Source of the DNA: JBGZFC01 sp041846575
GTDB taxonomy: Bacteria; Bacteroidota; Bacteroidia; Bacteroidales; Dysgonomonadaceae
Assembly: GCA_041846575.1 (NCBI GenBank)
Contig: JBGZFC010000094.1
Location: forward strand, 1 to 12,358
Length of the DNA stretch: 12,358 nucleotides
Reading direction: 5' to 3'
In this document: in pieces, positions 1-5,742 of the stretch
Layout of the letters: each line of letters starts with the position of its first letter
How positions within the stretch are numbered: position 1 is the stretch's first letter
The notes under the pieces: model-generated
The model's database searches: none
The model's input: only the letters and a program-made list of their open reading frames with translations
Told to the model about the DNA's origin: nothing
Position numbers and translations under genes: made by a program

Positions 1-1
1 C

Positions 2-2791
2 AAATACCTGAAACCCGGAAAAAACTCCCTCGTATTGAAAATATTCCGCTGGAGCACCGGCTCCTACCTCGAATGCCAAGACTTCTGGCGCATCAGCGGA
101 ATCGAACGCGACGTTTACCTCTGGTCGCAACCCAAAACATCGCTACGCGATTTCCGCGTGAAATCCACCCTCGACGACACCTATAAGAACGGCATCTTCG
201 AGTTGGAAACCACCGTCAGCAACTACGCGCAAGGAGCTTCGTATGCAGAGGTTTCTTATGAGTTACTGGATGCCTCAGACAAGGCAGTTGCATCGGGAAC
301 AAAATCGATCAGTGTTCAGGGAAATGGCGAAAATACCGTGTCGTTCAAGGCAGAGTCATTACCTAATGTAGCCACCTGGACATCGGAACAACCAAATCTA
401 TATAAGCTATTAATAACTGTTAAGAAAGACGACCGGACTTCGAGCGAAGTAGTCCCCTACCCTGTCGGTTTCCGACGCTTTGAAATCAAAGCCGTAAAAA
501 CCGGTGAGAGAACCGACCGGTTATTCCTGGTGAACGGGCAACCCATCAAACTCAAAGGCGTAAATATCCACGAGACCAACCCTGCCACGGGACATTACGT
601 TACGAAAGAGGTGATGATGAAAGACTTCGCGCTGATGAAACAAAACAACATCAACACCGTACGCCTCTCGCACTACCCTCAGCAACGCCGTTTCTACGAA
701 TTGTGCAGCCAATACGGCTTGTACGTGTACGACGAAGCCAATATCGAATCACACGGAATGTACTACGGCGAACGCTCGCTTGCCAAACATCCCGAATGGG
801 AACAGGCACACATGGACAGGACGGTGAACATGTTCGAACGCAACAAAAACCATCCGTCTGTGGCTATCTGGTCGCTCGGAAACGAAGCCGGAAACGGAAT
901 CAACTTCTTACACACCTACAAATTCCTGAAAGACCGGGAACGCCACTTTATGAACCGCCCCGTAAACTACGAACGCGCCTTATGGGACGCGAATACCGAT
1001 ATGTACGTGCCGCAATATCCGAGTGCGGCGTGGCTGGAAGAAATCGGTTCGAAAGGGAGCGACCGTCCGGTTATTCCTTCGGAATATTCGCACGCGATGG
1101 GCAACTCCAACGGAAACTTAGACCTGCAATGGCAAGCCATCTACAAATATCCCAACCTGCAAGGCGGATACATTTGGGATTGGGCTGACCAGGGCATGGA
1201 TGCCGTGGACGAAAACGGACGTCATTTTTGGAAATACGGTGGCGATTACGGCGACAAGGATATGCCCAGCGACGGAAACTTCCTCTGCAACGGTCTCGTA
1301 AATCCCGACCGCACGCCTCATCCATCGATTGCCGAAGTGAAATACGTGCACCAAAACTTCGCCATTGAAGCGGTGGATTTACCGAAAGGAATTTTTCGAG
1401 TCATTAATCGTCAATATTTTTCCAATACCGATAATTATCTGTTCCGATATGAAATGAGCGAAAACGGCAAAAAAGTTTCGGAAGGAACGCTTCCCGTATC
1501 GCTGCAACCGCAACAATCTGCCGAAGTTTACATTCCTGTTGATGCCATAAAAGCAAAATCGGGGGCAGAATATTTTGTTAATTTCGAAGTCATTCAGAAA
1601 CAAGCCGCCCAATTGGTTCCGACCAACCACGTGGTAGCTTATGAGCAGTTTAATTTGCCGATAGAACAACCCAAACAGGCTTACGCTTCCATATCCGCTC
1701 CTGCGCTAAAAGTGGCGGAGAAGGGCGATAACATTACTGTATCGTCGTCTGCCGTACAGTTTGTGTTCAACCGCAAATCGGGCGTGGTAACATCATACAA
1801 AGTAAACGGAACCGAATATTTCGATAAAGGCTTCGGCATACAGCCCAACTTCTGGCGCGCACCCAACGACAACGATTACGGAAACGGCAATCCTCATCGC
1901 TTGCAGATATGGAAGCAATCGAGCCGCAAATTCAACGTTACCGATACAAAAGTTTATACCGAAGGCAACAATGCCATAATGGAAGCAACCTACCTGCTCG
2001 CCGCCGGAAACCTTTACACGATAAAATACATCGTTTATCCGTCGGGTATTGTGAAAGTAGATATGGAATTCCATTCTACCTACGCGGAAGCGGCTCAAAT
2101 GCAAGCATCCGAAGCCACGCAAATGGCAACCGCTTCGCCCGAAGCCACAGCGGCACGCAAAGCCTCATCGGAATTGGTTGTACCGCGTATCGGCGTGCGA
2201 TTCCGCCTGCCGGCATCAATGAATAATGTGCAATATTTCGGTCGTGGTCCCGGTGAAAACTATATCGACCGTGCATCGGGTTCAAAAATAGGACTCTACA
2301 AAACCTCTGCCGAAGCTATGTATTATCCTTACGTTCGTCCGCAGGAGAACGGACACCGCACCGACACCCGCTGGGCTGCTTTTACCGCACAGGAAAAAAA
2401 AGGAAAAGGCTTAGGCTTAATGGTGGTTGCCGACGAAACCGTAGGATTTAACGCTTTGCGCAACTCGGTGGAAGATTTCGATACCGAAGACGCCACCCAC
2501 CGCCCCTACCAATGGAACAACTTCAGCAGCGAAGAGATTGCCACACGTAACGATGCCGACGCCCGAAACCGTAAACCTCGTCAAACGCATATAAACGACA
2601 TCACGCCGCGCAATTTCGTGGAAGTCTGCATCGATATGCGTCAGCAGGGCGTTGCCGGATACAACAGTTGGGGCGCTGCACCACTACCCGAATACACTAT
2701 TCCGGCAAACCAAAATTATAAGTGGGGGTTTACATTAGTTCCGGTAAACGATGCGAAAGATATTGAAGATAAATCGGTTTTGAAATATTAG
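2..2791 (+). CDS. lacZ: GH2 beta-galactosidase (LacZ-type), 5' end missing
   Basis: Hydrolyses terminal beta-galactosides by the retaining mechanism of glycoside hydrolase family 2. The open frame runs unbroken from base 2, so the N-terminus (any signal peptide and the first part of the sugar-binding jelly-roll domain) lies outside the window; the TTG at 35 is not a credible start because KYLKPGKNSLVLKIFRW is typical domain interior. The TIM barrel begins near 530 (NGQPIKLKGVNIHE). The acid/base Glu is codon 884-886 in WSLGNEAGN, and the nucleophile Glu is codon 1082-1084 in PSEYSHAMGN. The C-terminal Bgal_small_N domain spans roughly 1740-2750, with FWRAPNDNDYG near its start and NYKWGFTLVPV at its end. 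An Ala-rich insert lies at about 2075-2175. Bases look more GC-rich than in the genes to the right. Family is certain; true substrate could be another beta-galactoside, as in many Bacteroidetes polysaccharide loci. Confidence 0.95.
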   Translation, partial: KYLKPGKNSLVLKIFRWSTGSYLECQDFWRISGIERDVYLWSQPKTSLRDFRVKSTLDDTYKNGIFELETTVSNYAQGASYAEVSYELLDASDKAVASGTKSISVQGNGENTVSFKAESLPNVATWTSEQPNLYKLLITVKKDDRTSSEVVPYPVGFRRFEIKAVKTGERTDRLFLVNGQPIKLKGVNIHETNPATGHYVTKEVMMKDFALMKQNNINTVRLSHYPQQRRFYELCSQYGLYVYDEANIESHGMYYGERSLAKHPEWEQAHMDRTVNMFERNKNHPSVAIWSLGNEAGNGINFLHTYKFLKDRERHFMNRPVNYERALWDANTDMYVPQYPSAAWLEEIGSKGSDRPVIPSEYSHAMGNSNGNLDLQWQAIYKYPNLQGGYIWDWADQGMDAVDENGRHFWKYGGDYGDKDMPSDGNFLCNGLVNPDRTPHPSIAEVKYVHQNFAIEAVDLPKGIFRVINRQYFSNTDNYLFRYEMSENGKKVSEGTLPVSLQPQQSAEVYIPVDAIKAKSGAEYFVNFEVIQKQAAQLVPTNHVVAYEQFNLPIEQPKQAYASISAPALKVAEKGDNITVSSSAVQFVFNRKSGVVTSYKVNGTEYFDKGFGIQPNFWRAPNDNDYGNGNPHRLQIWKQSSRKFNVTDTKVYTEGNNAIMEATYLLAAGNLYTIKYIVYPSGIVKVDMEFHSTYAEAAQMQASEATQMATASPEATAARKASSELVVPRIGVRFRLPASMNNVQYFGRGPGENYIDRASGSKIGLYKTSAEAMYYPYVRPQENGHRTDTRWAAFTAQEKKGKGLGLMVVADETVGFNALRNSVEDFDTEDATHRPYQWNNFSSEEIATRNDADARNRKPRQTHINDITPRNFVEVCIDMRQQGVAGYNSWGAAPLPEYTIPANQNYKWGFTLVPVNDAKDIEDKSVLKY

Positions 2792-2830
2792 AATTAAGAG
2801 AATAGCAGAATAATAACAATCCCGAAAAAC

Positions 2831-2865
2831 AAAATATCACTCCCTAATGAGAGTGATATTTTTTT
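2831..2865. terminator. Bidirectional intrinsic terminator
   Basis: A perfect 12-bp stem, AAAATATCACTC (2831-2842) with GAGTGATATTTT (2851-2862), closes an 8-base loop and is followed on the plus strand by a run of seven T (2859-2865). Read on the minus strand the same stem is followed by TTTTGTTTTT. It lies between two convergent genes, the beta-galactosidase and the outer-membrane barrel gene, and can end both transcripts. Confidence 0.88.
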
Positions 2866-2883
2866 ATATATAAACACCCAAAA

Positions 2884-2918
2884 ACAATTATTTTCACATT
2901 TTATGCTCTAATAATTGT
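2884..2918 (-). terminator. Possible second weak terminator for the barrel gene
   Basis: ACAATTATT (2884-2892) and AATAATTGT (2910-2918) form a perfect 9-bp inverted repeat with a 17-base loop, starting 10 bases beyond the stop codon of the minus-strand barrel gene. On that strand the hairpin is followed by TTTT before a GGG. The stem has a single G:C pair, so it would be weak; the stronger hairpin at 2831-2862 is the likelier terminator. Confidence 0.35.
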
Positions 2919-2927
2919 GTGTCTCGG

Positions 2928-3632
2928 TTACCATGTACGAAAGCTGATAAAAGCAGTTGCGGTCAGATTAGACACACTAATTTTTTCATAAGAATTTACC
3001 GTTTGTCCTTCCATATTAATACCGGATATAGAACCCATAACATACGACAACTTTGCCCCGATACCTATTTTTGAACTAACTTTATACTCCCCTCCTATTC
3101 CGGCGGTAATTCCAATAGTTGTTTTGTTTCCATTAAATTTTTGTCCGTTTATATTCATTTCTGTATTAAAGAAAATGGGACCTGCACCAATATAAGTTAA
3201 TAGTAAAAACTTTTCCCCTTCATTACGTGCAACATACGAGGGTCCTACAAAAAGAAAACTCTGTGTTTCTTCTATATTTGCATATTGCCCAATTCCCGAA
3301 ATAGGAACGTTTTTACCCGATGTATTTGCCGAACAATAATTGACATTCAAACCCAATCCCCAAGTCTCTTTAAAGAAATATTGAGCATCAGCATCAATGG
3401 TAAAACCGTGACGAAGCTGCCTATTCATATCGTCAATTGCTGAAATGCCTGTTTTTTCAAATTTCCCTAATCTAAAGGCATATCCCCCGCCAATAGCAAT
3501 TCGAAAATCTTTGTATTTATTCAACGTTTGATACTCAACCTGATAGGGAGATGATTCCTGAGCCAAAGCTGATGAAAGTATTGAAGCTAAAATAAATATT
3601 AGCATGAACAGAGTAAAATAGATTCTTTTCAT
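2928..3632 (-). CDS. Outer-membrane beta-barrel protein (porin-family, uncharacterised)
   Basis: A 234-residue exported protein. It opens with a classic Sec signal peptide: MKRIYF, a hydrophobic core to about residue 21, and a likely signal peptidase I cut after ALA (residue 24, before Q25). The mature part is a series of amphipathic strands with alternating residues separated by Asn/Gly/Ser turns (RIAIGGGYAFRLG, TIDADAQYFF, SFLFVGPSYVA, IGITAGIGGEYKV, IGIGAKLSYVMG). It ends in FISFRTW, a terminal aromatic strand of the kind recognised by the BAM complex. Size and pattern fit a small 8-strand barrel such as the OMP_b-brl/OmpW-like group; no substrate is visible. It lies 41 bases downstream of the lipoprotein gene on the same strand and is probably co-transcribed with it. 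Barrel nature is well supported, exact family is not. Confidence 0.8.
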   Translation of the reverse strand: MKRIYFTLFMLIFILASILSSALAQESSPYQVEYQTLNKYKDFRIAIGGGYAFRLGKFEKTGISAIDDMNRQLRHGFTIDADAQYFFKETWGLGLNVNYCSANTSGKNVPISGIGQYANIEETQSFLFVGPSYVARNEGEKFLLLTYIGAGPIFFNTEMNINGQKFNGNKTTIGITAGIGGEYKVSSKIGIGAKLSYVMGSISGINMEGQTVNSYEKISVSNLTATAFISFRTW

Positions 3633-3673
3633 GAAAAGTAATAATTATTGTTGATTATTATATGATAAAAAAT

Positions 3674-4204
3674 TTAGTCATTTTTGTTTCTCTCCAGTTG
3701 CACAACTTGCGGACGAATAGTGTCATTTGCAAGATTGTTTACCACGAAAAATTCAGGAACTTCTGTTACTTCATCGGTTACGGGTATTATCGTGTATGAT
3801 TTGCTTTGCTCAACCGAGAAGGTCAATCTGTAGTGAGTATGCGGATTGTTCGATTCAGCTATAGACGCACCTACAATACCAAACATAGCTCCCGCCATAG
3901 CTGCTTTATCTTTCCATTGTTGAAAATGACGAACCTCAATTGATCTTTCTCCACCTTTCACGTCCACATATTTCGGAAATCCTTTCATATAATTTCCCAC
4001 ACTTAACGAATCTACACTAACAAGTAATGCCGCTTCGGATGTTTTCTTATTTTTTATTTGTAGTTTACGTGTCCCTTGATAAATTCGTGCTAAATCGGCA
4101 GTTGAAAGCTTGTCTCCCACATATCCTTTTGTACTAGCACAACCTGTCGATATCAAAAAGTAAGTTGCTATGAACGCAATAAGTGATAATGTTTTCGATT
4201 TCAT
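3674..4204 (-). CDS. Putative lipoprotein, function unknown
   Basis: A 176-residue protein with a lipoprotein signal: MKSK, a hydrophobic stretch to residue 18, then ISTGC with the lipidated Cys at position 22. The residues after Cys (ASTKGYVGDK) lack the acidic-rich surface-export signal known from Bacteroidetes, so retention on the periplasmic side is the simpler inference. The rest has beta-rich segments (RKLQIKNKKTSEAALLVSVDSL, RSIEVRHF, HYRLTFSVEQSKSYTIIPVTDE) and a Gly/Ala-rich hydrophobic stretch at about 101-116 (AAMAGAMFGIVGASIA) resembling a glycine zipper. The pattern of 'value derived, then trimmed of sign/units' domains is not recognised; I do not know the family. It is first in a probable operon with the barrel protein, suggesting that the two work together at the outer membrane. 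Confidence 0.75.
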   Translation of the reverse strand: MKSKTLSLIAFIATYFLISTGCASTKGYVGDKLSTADLARIYQGTRKLQIKNKKTSEAALLVSVDSLSVGNYMKGFPKYVDVKGGERSIEVRHFQQWKDKAAMAGAMFGIVGASIAESNNPHTHYRLTFSVEQSKSYTIIPVTDEVTEVPEFFVVNNLANDTIRPQVVQLERNKND

Positions 4205-4222
4205 TTAAGTTTTGTTTATATG

Positions 4223-4290
4223 ATTAAGAATTATGTATCCTGCCATCTTATGGAATATATCATCAAAGTCATACACATGTAATTCTTAAT
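4223..4290. repeat. 11-bp perfect inverted repeat in the operon leader
   Basis: ATTAAGAATTA (4223-4233) and TAATTCTTAAT (4280-4290) are exact reverse complements separated by 46 bases. Both arms lie between the predicted transcription start and the lipoprotein start codon. It could form an AU-rich stem in the leader RNA or bind a dimeric protein; neither is shown by the sequence. Confidence 0.5.
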
Positions 4291-4309
4291 ATTTCCTATA
4301 TGTAAGGGT

Positions 4310-4340
4310 CAAAGATAAACGAATGGAATTTAATATGCAA
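4310..4340 (-). promoter_or_regulatory. Bacteroidetes-type promoter of the lipoprotein/barrel operon
   Basis: Read on the minus strand, TTG (4340-4338) is followed after exactly 20 bases by TATCTTTG (4317-4310), matching the Bacteroidetes sigma pattern TTG-N19-21-TAnnTTTG. Transcription would start near 4303, giving a leader of about 100 bases before the lipoprotein ATG at 4204. That leader contains the inverted repeat at 4223-4290. Confidence 0.7.
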
Positions 4341-4409
4341 GTTTTTTCATTTTAAATGTTTTGAACTTCACATTTAATCAAACACTTTTAATAACTAACG
4401 CAAACAAAT

Positions 4410-4491
4410 AATCAAAAGATTAAAACTATGCTTTTGAATTCGCGTAATCACTACGAAAGAGACAAAAGCATAGTTTAATTTTGGTTGGATT
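4410..4491. repeat. Long palindromic hairpin, possible terminator or MITE-like unit
   Basis: AAACTATGCTTTTG (4423-4436) and CAAAAGCATAGTTT (4463-4476) are a perfect 14-bp inverted repeat around a 26-base loop. The symmetry continues imperfectly outward (ATTAAAA against TTTAATTTT, with a bulge) to AATC at 4410-4413 and GATT at 4488-4491, giving a unit of about 82 bases. It lies about 190 bases past the end of the polyprenyl synthase gene. On that strand the stem is followed by TTTTAATCTTTTG, so it may serve as its terminator. A small mobile or structured-RNA element is an alternative. Confidence 0.55.
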
Positions 4492-4521
4492 AAAATAAAA
4501 AATCAATGCGCGTAATCTCTA
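4418..4521. repeat. Degenerate direct duplication with about 70-base period
   Basis: GATTAAAA occurs at 4418-4425 and 4488-4495 (70 apart), and CGCGTAATCACTA at 4441-4453 recurs as CGCGTAATCTCTA at 4509-4521 (68 apart, one mismatch). The order of the two motifs is the same in both copies, which suggests an old duplication or two binding sites. Confidence 0.45.
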
Positions 4522-4575
4522 TTTATTAAAATAAAGAATGCACTGCAAAAATATGGGTAAACTTACAAATAGAGA
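4516..4575. repeat. 9-bp inverted repeat
   Basis: TCTCTATTT (4516-4524) and AAATAGAGA (4567-4575) are exact reverse complements with 42 bases between them. The left arm overlaps the second CGCGTAATC motif. No T-run follows closely, so it is not a typical terminator, and in AT-rich DNA it may be chance. Confidence 0.3.
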
Positions 4576-4667
4576 ACACATCACAAACTCAAAATATTGT
4601 TTTGGGGAATTATTCTACATCTAATTATTTGGAAAAAAAGAATATAGAAGCGATTAACAGACTATCT

Positions 4668-5654
4668 CTAAAACGACCTGTTTTTCAGATATATCATCAA
4701 GAAACTAAACATTTGTTTATATTCTTCTACAACAGATATTTTATTAAGCAACTGTTCTGCTTGATTTAACAACTGCTCATTGGTTTTTTGAGCATATTCA
4801 ATTCCACCGTGTTGCTTTGCAAAAGCAATCAGTTTTTCGATATTATCGGTAGAAAAATCTCTTGCGTTAATGATTTGCATCATCTTTTCAGAGTCTGCTT
4901 CAGGAGCATTTTTAAGTGCATAGATAAGCGGAAGCGTAATTTTTCCCTCACGAATGTCGTTTCCGGTAGGCTTGCCTACATCGGCTTTATAATAATCGAA
5001 AATATCATCACGAATTTGGAAAGCAACACCTAAAATATTTCCTATTTTACCAAAATTCTCTACCGTTTTACTATCGGCACCGGATGTAATAGCTCCAATT
5101 TTCGCACAAGCTTCAAGCAATGATGCTGTTTTCAACTCTATTACTCTAAAATACTCTTCTTCATCGACTATTATCTCGTTTGCAAGCGAATATTGATTTA
5201 GTTCTCCTTCTGCCAATTTTTGTCCCAATTGTGAAATAATGGCAATCACTTCAAAATTATCGGTCTTCACGCTCTCGCGTAATGCCGATGAAAGCACGTA
5301 ATCTCCCGCCAATACAGAACGCTTGTTATCGAATATGGCATTTGCAGATGGCTGTCCGCGACGAGTGAACGATTCATCCACAACATCGTCATGAATAAGT
5401 GTAGCCGTATGCAACAACTCTACCGTAACAGCTCCATGGTATGTGCTTTTTGTAACATTTCCGCAAGCTTTTGCAACTAAAAAAACCAACATAGGTCTGA
5501 TACGTTTGCCATCTTTGTTGAAAGAATGTTCTATAATATCGGCAACACGCCTATTATCATTATTTAAAGCCTGATTGAGATAAATGTCAAACTGCTCAAA
5601 CTCTTTCCGAAGCGATTTTTTTATATTTATTACTTGACTTTTGCCCATTTCCAT
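4668..5654 (-). CDS. ispB: Long-chain all-trans polyprenyl diphosphate synthase
   Basis: Condenses isopentenyl diphosphate with an allylic diphosphate to build a long isoprenoid chain, in this group most likely the menaquinone side chain. All hallmarks of trans-prenyltransferases are present in 328 residues (E. coli IspB has 323): GKRIRP (49-54), first Asp-rich motif DDVVD (89-93), KTAS (175-178), and second Asp-rich motif DDIFD (216-220) within FQIRDDIFDYYKADVGKPTG. The residue five before the first motif is Ala84; a small residue there is known to permit long products, which favours octaprenyl or longer over farnesyl/geranylgeranyl. The start could be M1 (5654) or M3 (5648); both sit close to the predicted transcription start, so the leader is very short. 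Divergent from polA with 88 bases between. Chain length is inferred. Confidence 0.9.
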   Translation of the reverse strand: MEMGKSQVINIKKSLRKEFEQFDIYLNQALNNDNRRVADIIEHSFNKDGKRIRPMLVFLVAKACGNVTKSTYHGAVTVELLHTATLIHDDVVDESFTRRGQPSANAIFDNKRSVLAGDYVLSSALRESVKTDNFEVIAIISQLGQKLAEGELNQYSLANEIIVDEEEYFRVIELKTASLLEACAKIGAITSGADSKTVENFGKIGNILGVAFQIRDDIFDYYKADVGKPTGNDIREGKITLPLIYALKNAPEADSEKMMQIINARDFSTDNIEKLIAFAKQHGGIEYAQKTNEQLLNQAEQLLNKISVVEEYKQMFSFLMIYLKNRSF

Positions 5655-5667
5655 ACTATTAAAGGCA

Positions 5668-5702
5668 CAAATTTAAAAATAATTCGTATTAAACCCATCA
5701 AA
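5668..5702 (-). promoter_or_regulatory. Candidate promoter of the polyprenyl synthase gene
   Basis: On the minus strand TAAATTTG (5675-5668) matches the -7 consensus TAnnTTTG. A TTTG lies at 5702-5699, 23 bases upstream, slightly more than the usual 19-21. Transcription would begin around 5661-5663, leaving a leader of only about 7-15 bases. Confidence 0.45.
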
Positions 5703-5708
5703 TATTTG

Positions 5709-5716
5709 TAACTTTA
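5709..5716 (+). promoter_or_regulatory. Weak candidate -7 box of polA
   Basis: TAACTTTA departs from TAnnTTTG only at the last base and would start transcription about 20 bases before the polA ATG at 5743. No TTG box is seen 19-21 bases upstream, so support is weak. Confidence 0.25.
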
Positions 5717-5742
5717 CACTTTAAAATGAAAATTTTACTTAA

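Larger units (their letters stand above)
4205..4667. other. Gene-free, repeat-bearing intergenic region
   Basis: This 463-base AT-rich gap between two minus-strand genes contains no convincing coding frame on either strand. It holds the promoter at 4310-4340, inverted repeats at 4223-4290, 4423-4476 and 4516-4575, and a degenerate direct duplication (GATTAAAA and CGCGTAATC motifs). From about 4580 to 4667 I see no recognisable element. No tRNA, rRNA or known riboswitch fold was recognised. Confidence 0.6.

Noticed and set aside
35..37. TTG as start codon of the beta-galactosidase
   Set aside because: The same frame is open from base 2 and already encodes typical sugar-binding domain sequence; a start here would remove most of an essential domain.
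703..1188. 161-codon plus-strand frame inside the beta-galactosidase
   Set aside because: It overlaps the catalytic-domain coding frame completely and its Arg-rich translation has no recognisable motif; it is a by-product of the GC-richer codons.
1793..2122. Minus-strand frames opposite the beta-galactosidase and polA (for example 1793-2122 and 5810-6183)
   Set aside because: All lie antisense to genes with unmistakable family motifs, carry no motifs of their own, and have no promoter box.
4428..4478. 16-codon frame MLLNSRNHYERDKSIV within the palindrome
   Set aside because: Its start and end are formed by the two arms of the hairpin and there is no promoter; too short to support as a peptide gene.
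4476..4483. TAATTTTG as a plus-strand promoter
   Set aside because: It matches the -7 consensus but has no TTG box at the right distance and no plus-strand gene downstream.
4546..4553. TATTTTTG on the minus strand as a promoter
   Set aside because: Nearest CAAA on the plus strand gives a spacing of 12 or 30 bases, outside the usual range; the box at 4310-4317 fits far better.
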